This document shows positions 12,298 through 24,611 of a stretch of 64,000 bases of DNA, one piece after another. Position 1 is the first letter of the stretch, and each line of letters opens with the position of its first letter. Location: assembly GCA_019054805.1 (NCBI GenBank), contig JAHQIY010000023.1, positions 558,001-622,000 of the forward strand, written 5' to 3'. The DNA comes from Brachionus manjavacas. Its lineage: Eukaryota; Rotifera; Eurotatoria; Ploima; Brachionidae. The notes under the pieces are model-generated. The model was not told the DNA's origin. It worked only from the letters and a program-made list of their open reading frames with translations, and ran no database searches. Position numbers and translations under genes: made by a program.

Positions 12298-13242
12298 AAA
12301 ACAATTAAAAGTTTTACGTTCATACAATTTAGAGGATTTAAAATCTATTAAAAGAAAAAAAAATCATAGTCAAGAACAGCATTCACATAGTTCTAATCAA
12401 TCACAAGATATATTGATTGTGAAACAGAAAAATAAATTTCTAGAATCCAGATTGAAAGAAACAGATGAGGCTCTTAAAAATGAAAAGTCTAAAAATCATG
12501 ATCTAGTAATTGAACTTAAAGAAATGAAAGCAACTATTGAGGCTTTGAGAAACACATTTGGTAATTCTTTTATTTAAATCAATCTATTAAAATTTAATAT
12601 ATTAATAAATAATTTTTATAATAAAGATGATAAAAAATTAATCAAGATTAAAGAATTAAGTATTAATTTTTTAAAATCATTTTCTCCATTCGAAGAAATA
12701 TGTCAAATTGGTTTTTACTCATCTGAACAAAAAAATAACATTCATATTCTTTCTTCCAATTACAAAAATGTTTCAATTTCAAATGAACTAAAGATTCAGC
12801 TTGATAGTCTTATTGAGAATTCAAAGTCAGCATCTGAGTGCTATCGCAAAGTAATCAGCAATTTGATTACAGACCCTGTGATATGGGCTGGTTCAACGGT
12901 GGATAGAATGTTTGAACTAATCAAATGAAATTCATGCTTGTTATGGTAATTTTTATTTAGAATTTTTTAATGAGCTAATAATTTATTTTAAAGAATAAAA
13001 TCAATACTGACTTTAAATTTGATATTATTAGAAAGCTTATTTCTCAACTCGCATGTGAAGCTCGGAGAGAAATGAAAAAGCTTGGCTTTTCGATAGAACC
13101 AATAAAGAGTGAAAATAAAACAATAGGATATAGTGTTAAAGATAAAAATGGGTCAGTACCAAGTTCTCTACAAGGTGTGACAATTATTAAACCGAGTGAC
13201 AGAGAAGAAGAGTTCTGCACTTCTACAGATGAAGAGTCTTGA
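12298..13242 (+). pseudogene. Coiled-coil gene next to tnp2 remnant, left arm
   Basis: Exon A (to 12,560) is Lys/Glu-rich with heptads (KQLKVLRSYNLEDLKSIKRK, later KFLESRLKETDEALKNEKSK). It splices in phase over a 66-bp intron to exon B (12,627-12,945: DDKKLIKIKELS ... ECYRKVISNLITDPVIWAGS). Exon C (12,994-13,242) reads NKINTDFKFDIIRKLISQ to DEES and TGA. A TGA with a frame slip sits just before the last intron (FELIK*NSC). This arm keeps nine A residues after KRK and stays open, whereas the right arm has seven and breaks. Family not recognised. It could be the second gene of the tnp2-like transposon or a C-terminal continuation of it. Confidence 0.55.
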
Positions 13243-13602
13243 ATAATCATGAAAATTAACTAAATTAATATGAATGTTAATACCAAATTATGTTATGGAA
13301 TACGATGATTTGTTGGTTTTTTATTGTTTTCTTTTAAAATTTAAAATAATTGTACCATTTAATAGTTAAATTTTATTAACCATATAATATTACTTCTAAA
13401 TAAATATTTACAGTTGAAAATTTAATTTTTTTATTCAATAAAAAAATGATTGATATTTTGATGAGTTCTGAAAATTTTACAGAAATGTAACAGATTCGGG
13501 TTAGAATTAAAAAATTAAAATCAATGTCTAAAAATGCAAACCAGTGATATTAGTTTGGGTCCAAAAATGGTGATTAATTTTTTATAATTAAATTTTTCTT
13601 AC
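13243..13602. other. Spacer
   Basis: No gene seen; A/T-rich. Mirror is about 26,489-26,850. Confidence 0.5.
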
Positions 13603-13714
13603 CATTTTCATCTAGAACATAGACTCTGAAGCATCGTTGCCATTCAAAATCGTTCAAATCTTATATTTTTTTATTCGCTATATTGTCAAAGAGATCTCTC
13701 AAATAATTTGAATG
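13603..13714 (-). pseudogene. Isolated dynein heavy-chain exon, left arm
   Basis: Mirror of 26,377-26,488, bounded by splice sites on the minus strand. See right-arm entry. Confidence 0.6.
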
Positions 13715-14659
13715 CTAAAAAGAAAATAAAATAAAAATGGAAAACTTAAAAAATTATCAATTTATAAATTAATTTTATTCACAAATTGAAAATCACAAAG
13801 TATACAGTGGATTTCTGCAATTATTTATTTTTTTTTATTTTATTAAATTCATTTTCAGCTCCTTTTTTAAGATCCCTATTTACTTTGGAATTTAAATTTG
13901 GTGAAAAGTTTTGTTTTTGTTTCCGGTAATATTTTTGAATATTTAAGATACCAATGAAATAAGAAAAGCAATTGATTTAAAAGATTTTTTTGCTGGAAAT
14001 TATGATTAAGGTAGAAAAAAAAATTAAATTCAAAGCAAAACAAATAAAAAGAGTTGAAATTTTATTTTATAAAAACGAGATTCAACATTATTCAAATTTT
14101 ATAAAGATTTCTTAATAAGGTTTTTAATTTCTAAACTGGTTTATGTTTAGTTATCTTTTACCATTTTATATTTTTAATTCAACCGGAAATTTAAATTTTT
14201 TGAATCAATTATCAAGATACAAATTCTTATTTACAGTGGTGATTTTATAACAGTATTTTACGAAATATTGTGTAAATTACCTTAAATTAACCAAATTTGA
14301 CCACATTTACGTAAATTAACGTAAAATCCGAAAAGTGAAAAAGAGGTATTTTACGATAATTTTGGTAAAATGTGGTAAAATTCAAAACCACCAAAAATTT
14401 TTGAAAAAATATCTTATTTTTCAAAAATTCGAAAATTAAGTTTTTTTTTATAACTTTTTTAAAAATAAACATTTTTAAAACAACGTTTTAAACTTTCTTA
14501 AATTTTCATTTTTTTGGAAATTTTAGAAAGTTTAGTTTAGTTAAATCAGGAATGATCATTTTCAAGTATTGATAGGTTCTAATAAATAAGAGGAAATGAT
14601 ATCACACGCATTTTTTAATTTAAATTTCGTTTTATAATTTTTACATCAATTTAAAACTG
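13715..14659. other. Non-coding AT-rich stretch
   Basis: No gene. Around 14,290-14,390 there are many GTAAA/TTTAC words, and an imperfect dyad pairs ACCACATTTAC with GTAAAATGTGGT. A 61-codon open frame at 14,287-14,472 is compositionally non-coding. Confidence 0.5.
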
Positions 14660-14925
14660 CCAAAGATAAAAAATGTGAGGCAAAGTAAGTTTTTGATCAA
14701 ATTTCATTTTTCTAATTTGATCAGAAAATTTTTAAATGCGTAATAATGTTTCATCGTAGATTTTTACATTTTTATAACATTTCAAAGCTTTATTTTTATT
14801 TTTAAAAAGGTTTGTAATTTGTAAAAAATGCATTGAAATTTAATTTCATATTTAAAATGTTTTGATTAAATTAGAAAAATAATATAAGATCTAAATTTTA
14901 CTTTGCCAAATGTGGACTCTTGTCT
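14660..14925. mobile_element. Possible MITE with about 75-bp imperfect inverted ends
   Basis: The start (AATGTGAGGCAAAGTAA ... TTTTTCTAATTTGATCA) is matched in reverse complement by the end (TTTACTTTGCCAAATGTGG, preceded by TTAATTTAATCAAAAC-type sequence in complement). No open frame is present. Target duplication not resolved. Confidence 0.4.
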
Positions 14926-15476
14926 TAAATGGCGATTTAGTGTTTTTTACTAAAATTACTGAAACTTTAACTAAACTTACTAAAAAAAATATTTTTACAA
15001 AATTTTACATAACTGATATTATTCTCATTTATTTTTTTAATGTTTGAGAGGAGAAGAATGTTTTGTACAATTAAAATTTTTTTGTTTGAATTAGAACAAT
15101 ATTTGGATGATTTAGAATATTATGGTATGAATTTTGATTAAAAATGTGAGTTCTGAAATCTTGTTTGCTTGTTTTAATTCTATGTTTTTTACAATTCGGT
15201 TCATAAAGTGATAAACAAAAATTTTTTAAAAAGTATATTAAAAATTATTTTTCTAAATTTAATTTAATATTGGAAAAACTAGCATCAAACTTGATTTAAA
15301 AAAATCCACATTTTTAAATTAAATAAGTAATTTTATGAAAAGTAAGTCATTTTTTATTCATCTAGTAAAATTGGTGAAAATCAGTAATTTTACTTAATGA
15401 ATTAGTTAACACACGCCGTCTTAAATTAGTTAAATTTTAATAATTGGAGAATTTTATTTAATATTTGGGGAAAAAA
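14926..15476. other. Non-coding AT-rich stretch
   Basis: Nothing recognised between the two MITE-like elements. Confidence 0.5.
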
Positions 15477-15834
15477 ATTTTGGTTTTGTGAATTTCAAAT
15501 GTAAATCGGACAAAAATTCTTCAATTTTAAAAAAATTAAAATTAAATTTGATAAAAAATATACCGCAACTTGGTTTATTGCACCTTTTTTATCCAAAATA
15601 GAATTTTCCTTTTCTTTTTTAAAATAAATCAAAAATCTTTATAAATCTTATTTATTCTTTATTTTCTGTCTTTTTATACATAAGTAAAATTATTTTTGGT
15701 AAAAAAGGTTCAACAAAGTATGCTGCACTAAGTTGCAGTATTATTTTTATAAATTTTTATCAACTTTAATTTTAATTTTTAAAAAATGAAGATTTTTTGT
15801 TCAATTTGCATTTGAAATTCACAATACCAAAAAA
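15477..15834. mobile_element. MITE-like element, about 360 bp with long inverted ends
   Basis: The first ~125 bp (TTTTGGTTTTGTGAATTTCAAATG ... GCAACTTGGTTTATTGCACC, quoted in part) are matched by the reverse complement of the last ~140 bp, which ends in GAAATTCACAATACCAAAA. The interior is A/T-rich and non-coding. The mirror copy is at about 24,255-24,611. Superfamily not assignable. Confidence 0.6.
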
Positions 15835-16088
15835 ATTGTATTATTTTATTCTAATTTTAATCGTCCTTTAAATTTTATTTTTTATAATACAATTTCGGGT
15901 ACTTACAGTAACCATTGTTTCCAATCTAAGCTTATGATGAATCAACACTGGCTTATCAATATTAGGCCATCTAGATTTAGAAAGCATTGACAAAAATCTA
16001 TTAGTAATAGCCGAAAATTTTTGCTAGCTCATTGCTTTTCTCTCATTCTTTAGCTCTAGAATGCTGGTCTCAACTTCTTTTGACCAAA

Positions 16089-17201
16089 CATAGTTCAGCC
16101 CCCTTCCTCAATGGTTCTCATTTTGCTCTCAAGTTCTTGTTCTTTCTTGGCCGATTTGCATATTTCATTTATTTCATGCGAGTGCTAGTCGAGTCTAATG
16201 TCAATCAGATCGTTTAGCTTGAACACAGCGGCCTCCAGTCTAAAAAGCACTTTTGGTCACTTGCATTACTTGGAGCTAGTGGCGATTTCGGATCTATTTT
16301 TCATTCAGCAAAATAAGTATGGGCAAAACATCTATGTATTTTTTGAGAGCTTTTTTCAGGTCGAAATAAGCCTCCCAATTTTCTTTTAATTTTTCTGGCA
16401 AAGCTAAAAATTCCTCCCAAAAGGTCTTGATATTGCTGAATGCTTTGTTGAGGTCCACATCGCTCCAAAGAGTGCTGCGGAATTGTTTGTCAAAGCTGAG
16501 AAAAACCTGGTACACTTTGTACATTTGATTGAGAAGATTTAGCTCTTCGCCAGTCTTGTCCAGCTCTGGAAACGGCTTGCACTGAAGTCCGAAAAGAATG
16601 CTTATGGAGTCGAGTGTTTTGCGTCTGGCGTCAAATGTGTCGCACTGTTTTTGGAATTCGTGAAGTCTTCTCAGGGCTTCGTAAGTCTCATCAACTGGGA
16701 CCAATTGTCTCTCAGACTTGACACTTGTTCAATTTCTTGTCTGGTCAGAATGAGCTCGTAGCGCTGTAGATCAGCGTAAATATTCTCAATTGGCAAGTAG
16801 ATTTTGTCTATTTTGTTTTCCATGTCGGACAGTTCTTCCAAAAGTCGCAGGGCGTCATTTAGTTGTTCCAGAGTTTGAACATTTACCATGAGACGTTTTT
16901 ACACATTTTCCCTATAAACAATGCATTCTTGTATTGTTTATTGGTGAGAGCCATTTCGTGCAATACGGACGCGTATTTGAACTTCCAGCTGTAAGAAAAT
17001 GTCTTTAAAGACACTCTTATAGATTCCGTGTCGAGACAAGCGGAACAATATTCAGGTATTAGGAATTTCGAAAACTTGCTTTTCAAGCAATCCACTTCTC
17101 GTTTGATCACAAGCTCGTCTGGTTCATTTTTTATAAAGTCATTAAAAAGACCATTTAAATCTTCTTTACATAAAAATTCATAGAGAATTTTAAATTGATT
17201 A
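16089..17201 (-). pseudogene. Axonemal dynein heavy-chain linker fragment, left arm
   Basis: Mirror of 22,888-24,000. This arm retains the uninterrupted segment KREVDCLKSKFSKFLIPEYC (16,883-17,110), which the right arm breaks with one extra C. The frame changes at KNVSW/VNVQTLEQ and at SQLMRL/VPVDETYEAL are shared with the right arm, as are the later TAG codons. Confidence 0.85.
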
Positions 17202-17548
17202 ATTTATAAAAAAAAGAAAGGTAAGATTTTTGAAATGGTTTAAATTGATGGATTTTTTTAGTTATAATTAAATTTTTCAAATAATTTTTACAAAATTGTC
17301 AATTGATAAAGCAAATTTTTTTCAAAAGAGAACAATTTTTACCCTGAATAAAAAAATATAAAATTTTATATCAATTATGGTTTTTATCCAGATTTTTTAA
17401 AAATTTTTCGACAATAGATAATTTTGCATTATTTGAAATAATTTGAAAATGTTCATTTAAATTTTTAAGCAAGAAAAATCTATTTTAAAAAATAATTCGA
17501 ATTTTTTAAATCGTTTCGCTTGGTTTGAAAGATTCCTTTTATAAATAA
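17202..17548. other. Spacer between dynein fragment and core junction
   Basis: A/T-rich, no frame. Mirror is 22,538-22,887. Confidence 0.5.
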
Positions 17549-17613
17549 TAATTATAAAAGGAATACGCGTTAACCAAATCTTGTTTGCTTAACGCGTATT
17601 CCTTTTATAATTA
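17549..17613. repeat. Perfect 25-bp hairpin at body-satellite junction (left)
   Basis: AATTATAAAAGGAATACGCG + TTAA at 17,550-17,573 is followed by a 15-base loop and its exact complement at 17,589-17,612; one further T/A pair extends it. A second overlapping inverted copy of the ATTCCTTTTATAA half lies just outside (17,531-17,544). Confidence 0.9.
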
Positions 17614-17639
17614 AAAACAATTTACGTTAATTTACGTTA

Positions 17640-20600
17640 ATTTATGCAAATTAAAAACTAAAACTTGAGAAGTGAAATTGTTAAACTATATCCTACTCAA
17701 AAGCTTGATTTTTATAAATATAGGAAATGGTTAAATAATTTAATAACTAGAATTAGATAAGTGAAACTGCTTAACTATATTTAATTCTTAAGCCCAGATT
17801 TAATCTTACCCTTGATTTATTAAGTGAACGCAATTTAAAAAATAAAGCTTTTTATTAGGATATGGTTAAACAATTTCACAACCTGTACGAGTGAATTGAA
17901 ATTGTTTAACTATAAATTATTCGAAAGCCCAATTTAAATCTAAAGCTTAATTCATTTACTGAACGCATTTATAAAAATCAGCCATTTGAGTAGGATATGG
18001 TTAAACAATTTTATTTCCTAAACGAGAGCAGTGATATTGTTTAACTAAATTTTATTCAAAAGCCTAGATAAGGCTATCGAAAAAATATAGTTAAACAATT
18101 TCACTTATCTCATAAAAGTTTATGAAATTGTTAAACCATTTCTAACTCGAAAGCATGATTTATATAATTGCCTTTATTTAATCAATATAGCTTAAGATTT
18201 AATCTAGGCTTTTGAATAAATAAAGTTAAACAAATCACTTCTCTAATACAAGTTAAGAAAAAGTTTAACCATTTACAACTCAAAGACTGATTTTTGTAAA
18301 TTCGTTTAGTAAATGAATTAAGCTTAAGATTAAAATTCGGCTTTCGAATAAATTACAGTTAAACAATTTCAATTCTCTCGTACAGGTTGTGAAATTCTTC
18401 AACCATATCCTAATAAAAAGCATTATTTTTTAAATTGCGTTCACTTAATAAATCAAGGGGAAGATAAAATCTGGGCTTTAGAATAAAATATAATTAAACA
18501 ATTTTACTTATCTAATGCCAGTTATTAAATTATTTAATCATTACCTTCTCCTAAGCCTGATTTTTACATACGCGTTAACCAAATATATTATGGGTAAGAT
18601 AAAATCTAGGCTTTTGAATAAAATATAGTTTAACTATATATATTTATTAAGTCAACGCAATTTTAAAAATAAAGCTTTTGAGTAGGAAATGGTTAAACAA
18701 TTTCATAATTTGTATCAAAGAAGTGAAATTGTTTATCTTTATTAAATTCGAAAGCCTCATTTAAATCAAAAGCTTAATACTAAATCCATTTACAAAAATC
18801 AGTCTTTTGAGTTGTAAATGGTTAAGCTTTTCTTAACTTGTTTTAGAGAAGTGATTTGTTTAACTTTATTTATTCAAAAGCCTAGATTAAATCTAAAGCT
18901 TTATTTATTAAATCAAGGCATTTATATAAATCATGCTTTCGACTTAGATATGGTTTAACAATTTCATAACCTTTATGAGATAAGTGAAATTGTTTAATTA
19001 TATTTTTTTTGAAAGCCTCATTTTAATCTAAGACTTAATATTAATAACTTAACGCATTTTTAAAAATAAGGCCTTTCGAGTATTATTAATTTAAATCTTG
19101 AGCTTAATTTATTAAATCAAGCTTTTGAGTAGGATTTGGTTTAACAATTTTATAACTTAAATTAGAGAGGTTAAATTTTTGCCCAGATTTGCAATAAATG
19201 CCCAGATTTTTTCTTAACCTAAATTTATTTTGTTAACGGGTTTGTAAAAATCAGGATTTAGAGTAGGAAGAGGTTAAATAATTTAATAACTTGCATTCGA
19301 TAAGTGAAATTGTTTAACAATATTTTATTCTAAAGCCCAGATTTAATCTTTCCCTTGATTTATTAAGTTATTATTTATTCTAAGGCTTATTTTAATCTAA
19401 GGCTTAATATTAAAAACTTAACGCATTCATAAAAATAAGGCCTTCGAGTAGTTTAAGGTTAAACAATTTCATAATTTGTATCAAAGAAGTGAAATTATTT
19501 ATCTTAATTTAATTCGAATGCCTAATTTAAATCATAAGCCTAAATTCAATTAAATGGGTTAAGTATATGAATTAAACTTAAGATTTAAATTGGGCTTTCG
19601 AATAAATTATAGTAAAACAATTTCAATTCTCTCGTACAGGTTGTGAAATTGTTTAACCAAATCCTACTCAAAACCTGATTTTTAAGAACGCGTTAACAAA
19701 ATAAATTAAGGTTAAGATAAAATCTAGGCTTTTGAATAAAATATCGTTTAACAATTTAACCTCTTTAATTTAAGTTATAAAATTGTTAAACTATATCCTA
19801 CTCAAAAGCATGTTTTTTAAAAATGCTTAAAGTTATTAAATAAAGCTTTATATTTAAATTAGGCTTTTGAATAAGATAAAGTAAAACAATATCACTTCTC
19901 TCTTACAAGTTATGAAACTGTTTAACTTTATTTTACTCAAAAGTCTTATTTTTATAAATGCGTTAAGTTATTAAATAAAGCCTTAGATCTAAATTAGGCT
20001 TTTGAATAAGATAAAGTAAACCAATTTCACTTCTCTTTTACAAGTTAAGAAAAATTTTAACCATATAATACTCGAAGGCCTTATTTAACTTTAATAAATT
20101 TAAGCATTTATAAAAATAAGACTTTTGAGTAAAATAAAGTTAAACAGTTTCATAACTTGTAAGAGAGAAGTGATATTGTTTTACTTTATCTTATTCAAAA
20201 GCCTAATTTAAATATAAAGCTTTATTTAATAACTTTAAGCATTTTTAAAAAACATGCTTTTGAGTAGGATATAGTTTAACAATTTTATAACTTAAATTAA
20301 AGAGGTTAAATTGTTAAACGATATTTTATTCAAAAGCCTAGATTTTATCTTAACCTTAATTTATTTTGTTAACGCGTTCTTAAAAATCAGGTTTTGAGTA
20401 GGATTTGGTTAAACAATTTCACAACCTGTACGAGAGAATTGAAATTGTTTTACTATAATTTATTCGAAAGCCCAATTTAAATCTTAAGTTTAATTCATAT
20501 ACTTAACCCATTTAATTGAATTTAGGCTTATGATTTAAATTAGGCATTCGAATTAAATTAAGATAAATAATTTCACTTCTTTGATACAAATTATGAAATT

Positions 20601-22447
20601 GTTTAACCTTAAACTACTCGAAGGCCTTATTTTTATGAATGCGTTAAGTTTTTAATATTAAGCCTTAGATTAAAATAAGCCTTAGAATAAATAATAACTT
20701 AATAAATCAAGGGAAAGATTAAATCTGGGCTTTAGAATAAAATATTGTTAAACAATTTCACTTATCGAATGCAAGTTATTAAATTATTTAACCTCTTCCT
20801 ACTCTAAATCCTGATTTTTACAAACCCGTTAACAAAATAAATTTAGGTTAAGAAAAAATCTGGGCATTTATTGCAAATCTGGGCAAAAATTTAACCTCTC
20901 TAATTTAAGTTATAAAATTGTTAAACCAAATCCTACTCAAAAGCTTGATAATTGTAAATGAGTTAACTTAATAAATTAAGCTCAAGATTTAAATTAATAA
21001 TACTCGAAAGGCCTTATTTTTAAAAATGCGTTAAGTTATTAATATTAAGTCTTAGATTAAAATGAGGCTTTCAAAAAAAATATAATTAAACAATTTCACT
21101 TATCTCATAAAGGTTATGAAATTGTTAAACCATATCTAAGTCGAAAGCATGATTTATATAAATGCCTTGATTTAATAAATAAAGCTTTAGATTTAATCTA
21201 GGCTTTTGAATAAATAAAGTTAAACAAATCACTTCTCTAAAACAAGTTAAGAAAAAGCTTAACCATTTACAACTCAAAAGACTGATTTTTGTAAATGGAT
21301 TTAGTATTAAGCTTTTGATTTAAATGAGGCTTTCGAATTTAATAAAGATAAACAATTTCACTTCTTTGATACAAATTATGAAATTGTTTAACCATTTCCT
21401 ACTCAAAAGCTTTATTTTTAAAATTGCGTTGACTTAATAAATATATATAGTTAAACTATATTTTATTCAAAAGCCTAGATTTTATCTTACCCATAATATA
21501 TTTGGTTAACGCGTATGTAAAAATCAGGCTTAGGAGAAGGTAATGATTAAATAATTTAATAACTGGCATTAGATAAGTAAAATTGTTTAATTATATTTTA
21601 TTCTAAAGCCCAGATTTTATCTTCCCCTTGATTTATTAAGTGAACGCAATTTAAAAAATAATGCTTTTTATTAGGATATGGTTGAAGAATTTCACAACCT
21701 GTACGAGAGAATTGAAATTGTTTAACTGTAATTTATTCGAAAGCCGAATTTTAATCTTAAGCTTAATTCATTTACTAAACGAATTTACAAAAATCAGTCT
21801 TTGAGTTGTAAATGGTTAAACTTTTTCTTAACTTGTATTAGAGAAGTGATTTGTTTAACTTTATTTATTCAAAAGCCTAGATTAAATCTTAAGCTATATT
21901 GATTAAATAAAGGCAATTATATAAATCATGCTTTCGAGTTAGAAATGGTTTAACAATTTCATAAACTTTTATGAGATAAGTGAAATTGTTTAACTATATT
22001 TTTTTCGATAGCCTTATCTAGGCTTTTGAATAAAATTTAGTTAAACAATATCACTGCTCTCGTTTAGGAAATAAAATTGTTTAACCATATCCTACTCAAA
22101 TGGCTGATTTTTATAAATGCGTTCAGTAAATGAATTAAGCTTTAGATTTAAATTGGGCTTTCGAATAATTTATAGTTAAACAATTTCAATTCACTCGTAC
22201 AGGTTGTGAAATTGTTTAACCATATCCTAATAAAAAGCTTTATTTTTTAAATTGCGTTCACTTAATAAATCAAGGGTAAGATTAAATCTGGGCTTAAGAA
22301 TTAAATATAGTTAAGCAGTTTCACTTATCTAATTCTAGTTATTAAATTATTTAACCATTTCCTATATTTATAAAAATCAAGCTTTTGAGTAGGATATAGT
22401 TTAACAATTTCACTTCTCAAGTTTTAGTTTTTAATTTGCATAAATTA
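17640..22447. repeat. Satellite core of the palindrome
   Basis: Diverged monomers of about 130-140 bp in both orientations. Each has (i) a hairpin module GTTAAACAATTTCA - loop - TGAAATTGTTTAAC (e.g. 17,865-17,878 with 17,897-17,910) and (ii) a core module beginning and ending in inverted AAAGCCT / AGGCTTT with TTAAGTTAACGCATTTATAA inside. No open frame. The exact centre (19,962-20,103) is a non-pairing piece of the same satellite. Confidence 0.95.
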
Positions 22448-22472
22448 ACGTAAATTAACGTAAATTGTTTTT

Positions 22473-22535
22473 AATTATAAAAGGAATACGCGTTAAGCAA
22501 ACAAGATTTGGTTAACGCGTATTCCTTTTATAATT
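22473..22535. repeat. Perfect 24-bp hairpin at body-satellite junction (right)
   Basis: Mirror of 17,550-17,612: stems at 22,473-22,496 and 22,512-22,535 around a 15-base loop. Confidence 0.9.
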
Positions 22536-22887
22536 ATTATTTATAAAAGGAATCTTTCAAACCAAGCGAAACGATTTAAAAAATTCGAATTATTTTTTAA
22601 AATAGATTTTTCTTGCTTAAAAATTTAAATGAACATTTTCAAATTATTTCAAATAATGCAAAATTATCTATTGTCGAAAAATTTTTAAAAAAATCTGGAT
22701 AAAAAAACCATAATTGATATAAAATTTTATATTTTTTTATTCAGGGTAAAAATTGTTCTCTTTTGAAAAAAATTTGCTTTATCAATTGACAATTTTGTAA
22801 AAATTATTTGAAAAATTTAATTATAACTAAAAAAATCCATCAATTTAAACCATTTCAAAAATCTTACCTTTCTTTTTTTTATAAATT

Positions 22888-24010
22888 AATCAATTTAAAA
22901 TTCTCTATGAATTTTTATGTAAAGAAGATTTAAATGGTCTTTTTAATGACTTTATAAAAAATGAACCAGACGAGCTTGTGATCAAACGAGAAGTGGATTG
23001 CTTGAAAAGCAAGTTTTCGAAATTCCCTAATACCTGAATATTGTTCCGCTTGTCTCGACACGGAATCTATAAGAGTGTCTTTAAAGACATTTTCTTACAG
23101 CTGGAAGTTCAAATACGCGTCCGTATTGCACGAAATGGCTCTCACCAATAAACAATACAAGAATGCATTGTTTATAGGGAAAATGTGTAAAAACGTCTCA
23201 TGGTAAATGTTCAAACTCTGGAACAACTAAATGACGCCCTGCGACTTTTGGAAGAACTGTCCGACATGGAAAACAAAATAGACAAAATCTACTTGCCAAT
23301 TGAGAATATTTACGCTGATCTACAGCGCTACGAGCTCATTCTGACCAGACAAGAAATTGAACAAGTGTCAAGTCTGAGAGACAATTGGTCCCAGTTGATG
23401 AGACTTACGAAGCCCTGAGAAGACTTCACGAATTCCAAAAACAGTGCGACACATTTGACGCCAGACGCAAAACACTCGACTCCATAAGCATTCTTTTCGG
23501 ACTTCAGTGCAAGCCGTTTCCAGAGCTGGACAAGACTGGCGAAGAGCTAAATCTTCTCAATCAAATGTACAAAGTGTACCAGGTTTTTCTCAGCTTTGAC
23601 AAACAATTCCGCAGCACTCTTTGGAGCGATGTGGACCTCAACAAAGCATTCAGCAATATCAAGACCTTTTGGGAGGAATTTTTAGCTTTGCCAGAAAAAT
23701 TAAAAGAAAATTGGGAGGCTTATTTCGACCTGAAAAAAGCTCTCAAAAAATACATAGATGTTTTGCCCATACTTATTTTGCTGAATGAAAAATAGATCCG
23801 AAATCGCCACTAGCTCCAAGTAATGCAAGTGACCAAAAGTGCTTTTAGACTGGAGGCCGCTGTGTTCAAGCTAAACGATCTGATTGACATTAGACTCGAC
23901 TAGCACTCGCATGAAATAAATGAAATATGCAAATCGGCCAAGAAAGAACAAGAACTTGAGAGCAAAATGAGAACCATTGAGGAAGGGGGCTGAACTATGT
24001 TTGGTCAAAA
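22888..24010 (+). pseudogene. Axonemal dynein heavy-chain linker fragment, right arm
   Basis: Dynein heavy chains are the ATP-driven motors of cilia. This piece matches the N-terminal linker region. In order it shows LYEFLCKEDLNGLFNDFIK, KREVDCLKSKFSKF, (after a shift) VNVQTLEQLNDALRLLEEL ... YLPIENIYADLQRYEL (23,200-23,418), then ALRRLHEFQKQCDTFDARRK ... LFGLQCKPFPELDKTGEELN (23,385-23,795), then RH*LQVMQVTKSAFRL ... KLNDLIDIRLD*HSHEINE and KKEQELESKMRTIEE. About 45 residues are lost between SQLMRL and the EALRRL block. Stops are TAG at 23,793, 23,811 (at the invariant Trp of RHW) and 23,901. The base composition is visibly GC-richer than the surroundings, as expected of a host coding gene. 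Intron-free as far as seen. Confidence 0.87.
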
Positions 24011-24254
24011 GAAGTTGAGACCAGCATTCTAGAGCTAAAGAATGAGAGAAAAGCAATGAGCTAGCAAAAAATTTTCGGCTATTACTAATAGATTTTTGTC
24101 AATGCTTTCTAAATCTAGATGGCCTAATATTGATAAGCCAGTGTTGATTCATCATAAGCTTAGATTGGAAACAATGGTTACTGTAAGTACCCGAAATTGT
24201 ATTATAAAAAATAAAATTTAAAGGACGATTAAAATTAGAATAAAATAATACAAT
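24011..24254. other. Possible broken exon
   Basis: An open stretch from about 24,061 to 24,183 (ending LRLETMVT before a GTAAGT) looks exon-like but was not assigned to dynein or any other family. Confidence 0.25.
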
Positions 24255-24611
24255 TTTTTTGGTATTGTGAATTTCAAATGCAAATTGAACAAAAAATCTT
24301 CATTTTTTAAAAATTAAAATTAAAGTTGATAAAAATTTATAAAAATAATACTGCAACTTAGTGCAGCATACTTTGTTGAACCTTTTTTACCAAAAATAAT
24401 TTTACTTATGTATAAAAAGACAGAAAATAAAGAATAAATAAGATTTATAAAGATTTTTGATTTATTTTAAAAAAGAAAAGGAAAATTCTATTTTGGATAA
24501 AAAAGGTGCAATAAACCAAGTTGCGGTATATTTTTTATCAAATTTAATTTTAATTTTTTTAAAATTGAAGAATTTTTGTCCGATTTACATTTGAAATTCA
24601 CAAAACCAAAA
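24255..24611. mobile_element. MITE-like element, right arm copy
   Basis: Mirror of 15,477-15,834, with long inverted ends beginning TTTTGGTATTGTGAATTTC. Confidence 0.6.

Larger units (their letters stand above)
1..19961. repeat. Left arm of giant palindrome
   Basis: Whole-arm reverse complement of 20,104-39,883. Mirror pairs sum to about 40,065 at the core, 40,089 at 16-24 kb, 40,339 at 8-32 kb, 40,329 at 3-37 kb and 39,883 at the window edge. The steps are explained by one 248-bp repeat unit, five 90-bp coding-repeat units and small indels. The arm continues beyond position 1, because position 1 pairs with 39,882 and the right arm keeps going. In the 1.35-kb transposase core the two arms differ by about one substitution and one homopolymer base. 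Confidence 0.97.

Noticed and set aside
14280-14400. GTAAA/TTTAC-rich tract as an origin or regulatory array
   Set aside because: Only loose A/T-rich dyads; nothing specific enough to call.
24061-24183. Open stretch ending LRLETMVT before GTAAGT as a further dynein exon
   Set aside because: Exon-like, but no dynein motif could be matched.
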